NCBI RefSeq assembly: GCF_002749975.1
Contig: NZ_PEIG01000021.1
Location: forward strand, 19,982 to 83,981
Direction: 5' to 3'
Origin: Gloeocapsopsis sp. IPPAS B-1203
GTDB taxonomy: Bacteria; Cyanobacteriota; Cyanobacteriia; Cyanobacteriales; Chroococcidiopsidaceae
Length of the DNA stretch: 64,000 nucleotides
Shown here: in pieces, positions 45,013 to 54,565 of the stretch
How positions within the stretch are numbered: the stretch's first letter is position 1
Layout: every line of letters starts with the position of its first letter
The notes under the pieces: model-generated
What the model was told of the DNA's origin: nothing
Seen by the model: the letters and a program-made list of their open reading frames with translations, nothing else
Databases searched by the model: none
Program-made: the position numbers and the translations under genes

Positions 45013-45823
45013 TTTAGTTTTAAATTTACTCCCCAAGTCCCCAATTTATCCTAACTATCTTACAGGAAGACATCTTCATGCATTGTTTTTAACGCTGGTG
45101 AGTTCGGTAGATAAAACATTAGGAAATAGCCTCCACGCTTCCAGTGCAGATAAAGCTTTTACTCTTAGCCCTTTACAAACAAATAAATCAAAACATAACT
45201 TGCAGTGGGAACATCAACAACCTATCCCTGCTGGTACTCCTTGCTGGTGGAGGATCTCTTTACTCGATGATAGTTTATTTGGCAAACTTACTCAACTATG
45301 GCTAAATCTTAATCCAAAATATCCTTGGCATCTTGGTTCGGCTGACTTATACATTACCAGCATTTTAGGTACTCCCCAGTCAACGCAAGCTTGGGCAAAT
45401 GCAACTACCTATGCACAATTATACGAGCAAGCTTCTGAGATTGAACGCGAACTTGCCTTTCGCTTTTACACTCCTACTTGCTTTCGTCAAGGTGAATTTG
45501 ATGCTGCTTTACCGACAAGAGAATGCGTTTTCAATAGCTTACTCCATCGTTGGCAAAAACACAGTGGCATCGATTTTGAACCTAATCTTACAGCAGTTAT
45601 CTTCCCCAGTTATTTCAATATTGGTACTACGATGGTTGCGGATTCTCGCAGTAAGTTTATTGGCTGTATTGGAGAAGTAACCTATCGAATTTTAGGTGAA
45701 GTTGATCCGGTAATCATGAAACAAATTAATACTCTAGCTGATTTTGCTCTCTACTGCGGTGCAGGTAGAAAAACAACAATGGGAATGGGAATGCTGCGGA
45801 GAATTAAACTTCCAAGAAAATAA
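45002..45823 (+). CDS. cas6: CRISPR pre-crRNA endoribonuclease Cas6
   Basis: A 273-residue RAMP nuclease that cuts the repeat transcript. The N-terminus MPHSLVLNLLPKSPIYPNYL and the C-terminal Gly-rich loop GAGRKTTMGMGMLRRIKLPRK fit Cas6. The start is the ATG at 45002 rather than the TTG at 44975; it overlaps the oxygenase gene by 11 bases. A His is expected near residue 30-45 as the general base (GRHLHALFLTLV). The repeat stem it recognises is probably AATCC/GGATT in the array. Confidence 0.93.
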   Translation: MPHSLVLNLLPKSPIYPNYLTGRHLHALFLTLVSSVDKTLGNSLHASSADKAFTLSPLQTNKSKHNLQWEHQQPIPAGTPCWWRISLLDDSLFGKLTQLWLNLNPKYPWHLGSADLYITSILGTPQSTQAWANATTYAQLYEQASEIERELAFRFYTPTCFRQGEFDAALPTRECVFNSLLHRWQKHSGIDFEPNLTAVIFPSYFNIGTTMVADSRSKFIGCIGEVTYRILGEVDPVIMKQINTLADFALYCGAGRKTTMGMGMLRRIKLPRK

Positions 45824-45833
45824 TCACAAGAAT

Positions 45834-46427
45834 ATGCATGATACTGATTATATTCCAATTGCGGCTCTGAATCAATATACATATTGTCCGCATCGATGTT
45901 GGCGGATGTTTTGTGCAGGTGAATTTAGCGATAATCAATACACAATCGAAGGCACTAGCTTACACGATCGCGTCCACACATTAGGAGATGGACACCGTGA
46001 AGAAACTTGGCAAATTCGCGCAATTTGGTTGAAATCTGAACGCTACGGTTTAATTGGCAAAGCTGATTTAATTGAATCCACTGACGGTCATTTTTATCCG
46101 ATTGAATACAAACGGGGAAAGAAAGGAGAATGGGATAACGATGAAATGCAAGTTACCGCACAGGCGCTTTGTCTAGAAGATATGACTGGTTCGCCCGTAA
46201 CGCAGGGATACGTTTACTACGCCCAGTCACATCAGCGTCAATCGGTCAAAATAACGCCAGAATTACGAGAGAGTGCGATCGCTACTATTGAGGCTGTTCA
46301 TAATTTACTCGAAACAGGCAAAATGCCACCAGCAATATACGGTCAACGTTGTACGGGTTGTAGTTTATATTCGCAGTGCTTACCGCAAGCCACTGCAAAA
46401 GTTCAGCGCTATCAAGAAGCTAGTTAA
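45834..46427 (+). CDS. cas4: Cas4 exonuclease
   Basis: A 197-residue RecB-like nuclease with a 4Fe-4S cluster, used in spacer acquisition to trim and PAM-select prespacers. The first cluster Cys is in YTYCPHRCWRMF; the last three are in CTGCSLYSQC. The RecB active site shows GLIGKADLIES (Asp) and YPIEYKRGKKGEW (Glu-x-Lys). The ATG at 45834 is chosen because it removes a 30-residue frame that overlaps cas6. It lies 10 bases after cas6 and 17 before cas1. Confidence 0.95.
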   Translation: MHDTDYIPIAALNQYTYCPHRCWRMFCAGEFSDNQYTIEGTSLHDRVHTLGDGHREETWQIRAIWLKSERYGLIGKADLIESTDGHFYPIEYKRGKKGEWDNDEMQVTAQALCLEDMTGSPVTQGYVYYAQSHQRQSVKITPELRESAIATIEAVHNLLETGKMPPAIYGQRCTGCSLYSQCLPQATAKVQRYQEAS

Positions 46428-46444
46428 TTTTATTTGTAATTAAT

Positions 46445-47449
46445 ATGGGTACAGTTTACATTACACAACAAGATGCTTTTATTGGTAAAACTGACGAACG
46501 TTTGAGTATCAAAGCCGATAAACAAACTTTATTAGATGTACCATTAATTAAAGTAGATGGTATTGTCATTTTAGGACGCGCTACAGTCTCTCCAGCAGCA
46601 GTTTATGAGTTTTTAGAACGTCACATTCCTTTAAGTTTTCTCACAGCTACAGGAAAATATCTTGGACGCTTAGAACCAGAAGTTACTAAAAATATCTTTG
46701 TTCGTAAAGCACAATGGCAAGCTATCGGAGAATCTACACAAGCAGTACATATTGTCAAAGGTTTTGTGCGCGGTAAACTCAAAAATTACCGCAATGCATT
46801 ATTACGCGCTCAACGCTCAAATACTGAACTTGACTTAAATAACAGTATCACGCGCTTAGAACAAGCGATCGCACCCCTAGACAAAACAAACACAATTGCT
46901 TCATTGCGTGGTTTAGAAGGTGCGGGTAGTGCTGCATACTTTGGTAGTTTGAATCAACTCATTCGTGCAGAAGGCTTTACATTTGAATCTCGACGCCGAA
47001 GACCGCCAACTGATCCTGTTAATGCTTTACTAAGTTTAGGCTATGCTTTACTTCGCCATGATGTGCAAAGTGCTGTCAACATCGTCGGATTTGATGCTTA
47101 TCTAGGATATCTGCACGTCGAACGTTACGGTCGTCCTTCGTTGGCATTAGACTTGATGGAAGAATTTCGCCCTTTAGTTGTCGATGCAGTTGTGTTATCT
47201 GCGTTGAATAAGCGATCGCTTCTACCAACAGATTTCACCACCGAACCGTTAAGTCATGCTGTGTCTCTTACTACAGAAGGGTTACGAACATTTTTGCGGT
47301 TGTACGAACAGAAGAAACAATCTAAATTTAAGCATCCGGTATTAGGGCGACAGTGTACATACCAAGAAGCATTTGAAATTCAAGCGCGGTTATTAGCTAA
47401 ATACCTGATGGGTGAAACAGATAAGTATCCTCCTTTAGTACTGAAGTAG
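46445..47449 (+). CDS. cas1: CRISPR integrase Cas1
   Basis: A 334-residue integrase that inserts spacers at the leader end with Cas2. Metal ligands are in LRGLEGAGSAAYFG (Glu), YLHVERYGRPSLALDLMEEF (His and Asp) and the helical C-terminal domain. The gene is full length and preceded by a short purine-rich stretch. The presence of intact Cas1, Cas2 and Cas4 beside a long array with fresh-looking repeats implies the acquisition machinery has been active. Confidence 0.97.
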   Translation: MGTVYITQQDAFIGKTDERLSIKADKQTLLDVPLIKVDGIVILGRATVSPAAVYEFLERHIPLSFLTATGKYLGRLEPEVTKNIFVRKAQWQAIGESTQAVHIVKGFVRGKLKNYRNALLRAQRSNTELDLNNSITRLEQAIAPLDKTNTIASLRGLEGAGSAAYFGSLNQLIRAEGFTFESRRRRPPTDPVNALLSLGYALLRHDVQSAVNIVGFDAYLGYLHVERYGRPSLALDLMEEFRPLVVDAVVLSALNKRSLLPTDFTTEPLSHAVSLTTEGLRTFLRLYEQKKQSKFKHPVLGRQCTYQEAFEIQARLLAKYLMGETDKYPPLVLK

Positions 47450-47462
47450 AGGAGGCAATGAA

Positions 47463-47732
47463 ATGTATATCGTTGTGTCTTATGATGTTTCTGAAGATAA
47501 GCGTCGCACCAAGATTCACTCAATTCTCAAATCTTACGGTCAGTGGGTACAATACAGTATTTTTGAATGTAACTTAACCGATGGTCAGTATGCGAGAATG
47601 CGATCGCGTTTATCCAAACTGATCAAAGCCGAAGACAGCATTCGGTTTTACTTTCTGTGTGGATGTTGTCAAGGTAAAGTAGAAAGACTTGGTGGAGAAC
47701 AACCACGCGATGAAACAATCTTTTTTGCTTAG
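47463..47732 (+). CDS. cas2: CRISPR-associated Cas2
   Basis: An 89-residue ferredoxin-like-fold protein that scaffolds the Cas1 integrase. MYIVVSYDVSEDKRRTKIHS contains the family Asp, and VQYSIFECNLTDGQYARMRS and DSIRFYFLCGCC complete the fold. It starts 13 bases after cas1. The CRISPR leader begins directly after its stop. Confidence 0.95.
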   Translation: MYIVVSYDVSEDKRRTKIHSILKSYGQWVQYSIFECNLTDGQYARMRSRLSKLIKAEDSIRFYFLCGCCQGKVERLGGEQPRDETIFFA

Positions 47733-47996
47733 GTGAAACATTATTTGCGCGGAAGGGTAGCTGTTTATTCCTAGTTAGGCTTAAACAAGCCACGAAAGCC
47801 TTTATATAGAAGTATTATAAGCCTCTCTGTTCTGCCTCTAGATCCGCGCATTTTCTCAAATGCTCATCAGATATAACTTATCGCTTGTCATCCCACCTAT
47901 TTATCTGTCTTCTTGATTTAGAAATGCTATATTGGCGTCTATATCGCGCAACTGCACCATGAAAACTACATACTGTAAACTTTTCAGCCACCTGCG
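47733..47996 (+). promoter_or_regulatory. CRISPR leader
   Basis: 264 bp between cas2 and the first repeat, AT-rich near the array. The degenerate repeats lie at the far end (50811-50918), so the array's growth end is here. A possible extended -10 (TGCTATATT near 47925) could drive array transcription. Confidence 0.8.
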
Positions 47997-50918
47997 ATTT
48001 CAATTAACATAAATCCTTATCAGGGATTGAAAGCTAAACTAACAATAAGATAACCTAGGGGTAGTCGTAATTTCAATTAACATAAATCCTTATCAGGGAT
48101 TGAAAGAGACTAGACATTGAGGTTTATTCCTTAGTAACAGATTTCAATTAACATAAATCCTTATCAGGGATTGAAAGAACCAAGTCCAAGCGCTTAGACG
48201 CCATTTGAGATTATTTCAATTAACATAAATCCTTATCAGGGATTGAAAGGGAGTCTGTACCAAAACGAGCATCACTGCTACCCATTTCAATTAACATAAA
48301 TCCTTATCAGGGATTGAAAGTATTGAGCTAAAGCGATCGCAGTGGGGTAGCAATCCGGCATTTCAATTAACATAAATCCTTATCAGGGATTGAAAGGTTA
48401 AAACTCCAATTGATACGGGACTAACCACATATTTCAATTAACATAAATCCTTATCAGGGATTGAAAGCCAAGAAAGTGAAAAAGCAGAACGAGAGCTAAC
48501 AATTTCAATTAACATAAATCCTTATCAGGGATTGAAAGAAAAACAAGCGGCGCAGAACTGGAAGCTAATGCAATTTCAATTAACATAAATCCTTATCAGG
48601 GATTGAAAGTGATGTGCAAACAGCTATAAATGCTGAAAGGGCAGAATTTCAATTAACATAAATCCTTATCAGGGATTGAAAGGAAAAAGATTATAACATG
48701 GGTTAGGGATATTTTATTTCAATTAACATAAATCCTTATCAGGGATTGAAAGAGGGATAGAGCGCGAAATTATTCAGAACAATATCATTTCAATTAACAT
48801 AAATCCTTATCAGGGATTGAAAGGGATTTGATCGCGCCCAAAATGCGATCTTAAGCGATTTCAATTAACATAAATCCTTATCAGGGATTGAAAGCTGTGC
48901 AATTAAATTATGAATGGCAAACTTTAGCCGATTTCAATTAACATAAATCCTTATCAGGGATTGAAAGTTAAAACTCATCAACAAAATAATTATGCTACTT
49001 TGAATTTCAATTAACATAAATCCTTATCAGGGATTGAAAGGGATAGGCTTCTTTCCATTCCTCAAATGTTAATGAATTTCAATTAACATAAATCCTTATC
49101 AGGGATTGAAAGGCTGTTTGTGCTGCATTGATTCCAAAGTGCCGAGCATTTCAATTAACATAAATCCTTATCAGGGATTGAAAGTTGTAGAGGTTGGCTT
49201 TTCCCTTGCGTGTTTTTGATTTCAATTAACATAAATCCTTATCAGGGATTGAAAGATTTCAAGTACAGTACCACGCAGACAACTCAATATTTCAATTAAC
49301 ATAAATCCTTATCAGGGATTGAAAGATGGGCATCTAATCGTGGGAATACAATCCGCAAATTTCAATTAACATAAATCCTTATCAGGGATTGAAAGGATTA
49401 CCAATTCCAACTTGGCATTGTCAGGAAAACTGACATTTCAATTAACATAAATCCTTATCAGGGATTGAAAGCTTTAATTTAGCGATAATCGGGGCGTAGC
49501 CATTGAATTTCAATTAACATAAATCCTTATCAGGGATTGAAAGCCAATTTTTGCGAGTTCATCTAATCCTTTTTGGTATTTCAATTAACATAAATCCTTA
49601 TCAGGGATTGAAAGGGTTCATTCTCGCCATAGTCTTTAAATACTCTACCATTTCAATTAACATAAATCCTTATCAGGGATTGAAAGATTTCCTGCATTCC
49701 AAGTAGCAAATATTTGTTGTATTTCAATTAACATAAATCCTTATCAGGGATTGAAAGGAACCCAGTCACCAAGATTCTAAAATGACGATACGATTTCAAT
49801 TAACATAAATCCTTATCAGGGATTGAAACAGTCTGTAGATGAGGCGATCGCTGAATTTATGAGTATTTCAATTAACATAAATCCTTATCAGGGATTGAAA
49901 CGATGAGTTGCGCGATCGCCTTAGCTGGATGAATAAATATTTCAATTAACATAAATCCTTATCAGGGATTGAAACAATTTTCTAGCCATGCGTACACGCC
50001 ACCAATAGTTTATTTCAATTAACATAAATCCTTATCAGGGATTGAAACTTAGTAATTCTGTTTTTGCTTTCACTCGTCCTAGTTTCATTTCAATTAACAT
50101 AAATCCTTATCAGGGATTGAAACCCAATATAACATATTCATCAATCTTCCCAAGATTTTATATACATTTCAATTAACATAAATCCTTATCAGGGATTGAA
50201 ACAAAGTTATTGACGGCGTTCACCCAAGCTTTTCCATTTCAATTAACATAAATCCTTCTCAGGGATTGAAACATTTACATCAGCAACAACTGCAACTTAC
50301 TTTCGACATTTCAATTAACATAAATCCTTATCAGGGATTGAAACTGCAAAATGGCACAAAAATGAGCTTTGATTGCTGATTTCAATTAACATAAATCCTT
50401 ATCAGGGATTGAAACGAATAGCTCAACCAACGCTTTATCTGATAGCGGTTTGTAAATTTCAATTAACATAAATCCTTATCAGGGATTGAAACTTCCGCCG
50501 TTTTCAAACTGCATTTGACCGATTCTATTTCAATTAACATAAATCCTTATCAGGGATTGAAACAACTTACAACCCTGCAGACGCAACTGAGACTTATATT
50601 TCAATTAACATAAATCCTTCTCAGGGATTGAAACACGTTGAAAGCAAGTTCATTCACATCTATTCAAGGATTTCAATTAACATAAATCCTTCTCAGGGGT
50701 TGAAACTACCTAAAATTAAATGAAGCTTCAGGCACAACTATTTCAATTAACATAAATCCTTATCAGGGATTGAAACAACACATCAAAAGTAACAGAAGTC
50801 ATGGTGTATTATTTCAATTAACATAAATCCTTATCAGGGATTAAAACTTCAAGATATCGCGATTTTGATAGGGCTTCCAGTATTTCAATTAACAAAAATC
50901 CTTATCAGAAATTCAAAC
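47997..50918 (+). CRISPR. type I-D CRISPR array, 41 repeats and 40 spacers
   Basis: Repeat units are 37 bases, with the inner stem-loop AATCCTTATCAGGGATT (5-bp stem AATCC/GGATT). Spacers are 33-42 bases, mostly 33-36. The first 25 repeats (47997-49757) end in G; the last 16 (49793-50918) end in C. Repeats 32, 37 and 38 have TTCTC for TTATC; repeats 38, 40 and 41 carry further changes, and 41 is the most degenerate. Read on the plus strand the last eight bases, ATTGAAAG or ATTGAAAC, fit the crRNA 5' handle. The leader is on the cas2 side, so spacer 1 is the newest. I did not identify any spacer target. Confidence 0.98.
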
Positions 50919-51029
50919 CCATTTGCTACTATATCTACTTATTTTTCTTACATAACACAGTTGAGTCCAAGGCTTGGATATATTGTAAAACCCTGGACTT
51001 TGACAAGCATTCTTATTCCAATACTTTTT

Positions 51030-53261
51030 CTAAGGTACTTCGATTGGAATCAAAGTATTTTCTGGTAGATAACTGCGGAAACTACCTTCATCTGCCAACA
51101 ATAAAACCAATCGTAATGGATAATCTGGAGGCATTTGTAAATCAGCCCACGGAACAGCAACTTCCAAACATTTATTCAATGCTACAGTGGCGCGACTATA
51201 GCGCGGATGCCATTGATGGTGTTCTCCAGCCTCTTGAAAATGAACTGACTGAGTGAGCAAGTTAATTTCTAGCTGGTGATGATACAAATAGTTTATCGGA
51301 GCTTCATTCGGGATATCATCTAGTGGCACTGGGCTATTGTGCATTGTGCGATCAGGATAAAACCATAGTAAATGTAATTCTGAAGGTAAGTCACGCCCTG
51401 GTTGTACCCCCTGCTTTAAATCTACTCGCAGATAGAAATTTAGGTGATCTACCCCGTACCATAGACGCTGGATTGCACTGCTTTTGTGCATTGTTCCTCG
51501 CGCCCCACCAACTTCTAAACGTCCAGCCCGATCCCAGTCTTGCTCATCACCCATACCATCAATCACAGGATGTATAAAGCCTTGAGGACGATGATCGGCT
51601 TGAACTTCGTGAGATTCTACAGGTAGGCGCAAATACGGCGGAATCGGTTCATTTAGTGCTTGGTAAATTCCGCACAAATGTTCGCGAAATAGTTGATCAA
51701 AAATAGCATCTTGATTTGAAGTATGACCTTCGCCAAACCACCAAAACCAATCAGAACCTTCAGCCGCATACAAAGCTTCCCACGCTTCAGGATTATTTTC
51801 TTCCGTTGCTTCGGGATGTTTGGCAAGTACAGCCCTAGCCTCAGCTAACATATCCCAAGCGCGATTCTTAGCAGGATCGCCGATCCACGTTGTAAAGCTA
51901 CCATCTACCCAAGAACCACTGTGTAGTTGTTCTCCTGGAATTGTTACAGTTGGAGGAAACTGTTCGATGAATTCTGAGACAGTGACAAGCTTAATGTGAG
52001 GATGATTGCTGAGAGTTTGATACAAATTCTCCAAGAACGGCTTACCATCTTGCGGATAAAATTCCCAGCAGTTTTCGCCATCCAGCGCGATTGTAACTAA
52101 CCACGGCTGTTCAGGTTGACGATGTTTGTGCGAGTGCGCGATCGCTTCTAAGTGTCCGACTAAATCTGTCGCTGCTTGCTTAGAAGGCATTGAACCGTAA
52201 GTAAAACCAATTAAATCTGATAAGCGGTGATCGCGAAAGACAATCGATAAATCACCTGCTGGAGTTTCTAAACGATACGGACGATACAGCAATTCGGGTT
52301 CGCACACGTTTCCTGCACCATCACGGTGGAAAAAGTGATGCAGTGTCCAGCCCAAAACAGCTTCATCAGAGATGATCCAGTTGAAACCTTGTTTAACAAT
52401 ATAAGGCAAAATTTCAGGACTCACCGATTGTTCGGAAGGCCATAATCCACGAGGTTCTCGCCCAAAGCGATCTTGATACAATTCCCATGCTTTATACAAG
52501 TGTCGAGGAATATCTTCTGCCCACTGATATCGGTGTTGAGGCAATGTCATATTCGGTACAGCGACACGTCCCGCATCAGTATCTGCAAGTAACGGCAAAA
52601 TTGGGTGCGTGTAAGGCGTTGTGGTGACTTCCAACTGCCCAGCGTCTTGCATATCTCGGTGTTGGGGAATAATTCTACCCAAGATGTCGCGTTGCTTGGA
52701 GTAGATCCGCTGGCGATCGCTTAAAGTAAAATTCCGCCCTTGTTGTAACCACGCCGCAATTTCTGGATCGTCCCAAAACAACGGATCGATCCATGCTAAA
52801 TTATGCCATGCTAGTAAATCGCTATAATCTTGCAACTGCCAATTTTCTAGACACCACGCTTTGCCTTGTTCTTGTTTTTGGTGGTACAACTGGGCATAAC
52901 GTGGATGCGGATCAATTAGTGTGTGGTGATTCGCATCAAAAAAATGTTCAATAATAAACTGTTTTTGTTGTTGAGAGAGTTGCTCTGTTGGCGTCAAGCT
53001 GACAGCTAAATACGGGTCAAACGCCGTGCCATTGATATAATCTTCGAGTTGCAAAATCAACGAAGGTACTAAGTTTACCGTTTGATGCAACTTCGGATAG
53101 CGTGCTAACAGTAACACTAAATCTAGATAATCTTTTGTGCCATGCAGCCGTACCCAGGGTAATCGGTATTGACTGTGTGCAGACAATATGCTGCTATCTC
53201 GACCTTTGTACAGAGGCTGGTGTTGGTGCCAAACAAATGCAACGTATAGAGGATGCGCCAT
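51030..53261 (-). CDS. glycoside hydrolase family 57 protein
   Basis: A 743-residue GH57 enzyme, probably an alpha-glucan hydrolase or branching-type enzyme. YVAFVWHQHQPLY at the start is the family's motif 1; the nucleophile Glu is probably in GLWPSEQSV and the acid Asp in ALDGENCWEFY. A C-terminal beta-rich domain from about residue 590 (YGVDHLNFYLRVDL) may bind glucan. It begins just beyond the CRISPR array, convergent with it, and is unrelated to it. Role in glycogen metabolism is inferred from the family. Confidence 0.9.
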   Translation of the reverse strand: MAHPLYVAFVWHQHQPLYKGRDSSILSAHSQYRLPWVRLHGTKDYLDLVLLLARYPKLHQTVNLVPSLILQLEDYINGTAFDPYLAVSLTPTEQLSQQQKQFIIEHFFDANHHTLIDPHPRYAQLYHQKQEQGKAWCLENWQLQDYSDLLAWHNLAWIDPLFWDDPEIAAWLQQGRNFTLSDRQRIYSKQRDILGRIIPQHRDMQDAGQLEVTTTPYTHPILPLLADTDAGRVAVPNMTLPQHRYQWAEDIPRHLYKAWELYQDRFGREPRGLWPSEQSVSPEILPYIVKQGFNWIISDEAVLGWTLHHFFHRDGAGNVCEPELLYRPYRLETPAGDLSIVFRDHRLSDLIGFTYGSMPSKQAATDLVGHLEAIAHSHKHRQPEQPWLVTIALDGENCWEFYPQDGKPFLENLYQTLSNHPHIKLVTVSEFIEQFPPTVTIPGEQLHSGSWVDGSFTTWIGDPAKNRAWDMLAEARAVLAKHPEATEENNPEAWEALYAAEGSDWFWWFGEGHTSNQDAIFDQLFREHLCGIYQALNEPIPPYLRLPVESHEVQADHRPQGFIHPVIDGMGDEQDWDRAGRLEVGGARGTMHKSSAIQRLWYGVDHLNFYLRVDLKQGVQPGRDLPSELHLLWFYPDRTMHNSPVPLDDIPNEAPINYLYHHQLEINLLTQSVHFQEAGEHHQWHPRYSRATVALNKCLEVAVPWADLQMPPDYPLRLVLLLADEGSFRSYLPENTLIPIEVP

Positions 53262-53384
53262 AAGCTAAGGGCTAGAGGCTAGGTATTACTAGGTTTACCA
53301 GGTCAGAAAGAAAAACTATGATATTTTCTTAACCACTTTAGCCTAATTTACCTTCCTAGTCCCTAGTCCCTTTTACTTAATTAA

Positions 53385-53615
53385 CTACAGCACTTGCTCA
53401 ACTTCAGCAATTTCTGGAATCATTTCTCGTAAACGGCGCTCAATTCCCATTCTCAGCGTCATTGTTGAGCTAGGACAACTACCACAGGCTCCTTGAAGCC
53501 GTAATTTGACAACAGGACCATCGAGTTCTACTAACTCTACATTACCACCATCAGACATCAGGTAAGGACGCAATTCATCCAGAACTGTTTCCACGTTATT
53601 TGTTGTCAGTTCCAT
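53385..53615 (-). CDS. NifU-like iron-sulfur scaffold protein
   Basis: A 76-residue protein consisting only of the NifU C-terminal (Nfu) domain, with the CxxC in [20 protein letters not shown]. It assembles or carries Fe-S clusters for photosystem I and other proteins in cyanobacteria. Length and sequence are ordinary. It stands 123 bp from the GH57 gene. Confidence 0.95.
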   Translation of the reverse strand: MELTTNNVETVLDELRPYLMSDGGNVELVELDGPVVKLRLQGACGSCPSSTMTLRMGIERRLREMIPEIAEVEQVL

Positions 53616-53731
53616 TAATTTAGACCTCGTTCAGCTTGCAAATGTTGATAAGTTGATCCTAGATCTAATTTACGCGATCGCGGAGCGTGGGCTTGGCGCG
53701 ATCGCCGATACAACCACTAGTTCAATCATGC

Positions 53732-54382
53732 CTATACAGCTGCTGGTTCGAGCAACTTAATATTTGAGAAATTGAATTCTGTTGTAGTCCGTTTGCCATT
53801 TTCATACGAGTGCACAACCTGCTTGGTCATAACATAGTAGTCGCCGACTTTCTCGTAAGTATCTTCAAAATTCAAAACTCTCATCACATCGTTTGTTTGC
53901 GGATTGCGAAACACGGCATCATAGCGCGATGCAACATAACCTTTTCCGGTGTCTAAGCTTTCGTGAGTATCAATCACAAACGCCATACGCCCCATAACGC
54001 GACTCACTTGGCAAATTTCTGTACCGCGAATTTTGTAGTTAGACCCCATTGAGTCACCCTTCACTAAGATCTCAACAGCACCTGAAGAGTCAGTTTCACC
54101 TAGATTGAATTCGTGCTTGCTATGCGACTGCTCAAAACTAGAGCGCTTGCGATGCGTGACAATATCTCTTAGTTGCGTGTAGACACTCTCTTGCACTTCT
54201 TCGTTGTCAATATCTGTGACTTCTACACTCCAATCCTGATTGATGCGTACGTGACCTGTGTAGACTTCAGACTCTTGCTTTAACTCTACATCAGCACTAT
54301 ATCCAGGAAAGTTTTCATCCCAGGTATAGCGATTCTCGTAAGCACTTTTAAATAGTTCAGTGGCACTTAATTGCTGTGTCAT
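53732..54382 (-). CDS. DUF3386 domain protein
   Basis: A 216-residue soluble protein of a family found almost only in cyanobacteria and chloroplasts. LFKSAYENRYTWDENFPGYS starts the domain and DAVFRNPQTNDVMRVLNFED and FNFSNIKLLEP end it. No function is established. Alternating beta strands are likely. It is probably a single-gene unit. Confidence 0.9.
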   Translation of the reverse strand: MTQQLSATELFKSAYENRYTWDENFPGYSADVELKQESEVYTGHVRINQDWSVEVTDIDNEEVQESVYTQLRDIVTHRKRSSFEQSHSKHEFNLGETDSSGAVEILVKGDSMGSNYKIRGTEICQVSRVMGRMAFVIDTHESLDTGKGYVASRYDAVFRNPQTNDVMRVLNFEDTYEKVGDYYVMTKQVVHSYENGKRTTTEFNFSNIKLLEPAAV

Positions 54383-54565
54383 GTAATCATTCTGACTTCA
54401 ACTGTACTATTATCTCTTGTTTGAGAGGTGAGGAGTGAGTGATTAGTGGCTAGTGGGGGTGTTGGCGAGTGTTTGAGTAGTAGAGTAGGAGTGTGGGAGA
54501 GACGAAAATGCTATTTTTCCCTCTTACCCTACAACCCTCTTACCCGCCTACCCTCTGCCTCTATC

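Noticed and set aside
50919..51029. Extra CRISPR repeat after the last unit
   Set aside because: No further copy of the repeat core is seen; the unit at 50882 is already degenerate and ends the array.
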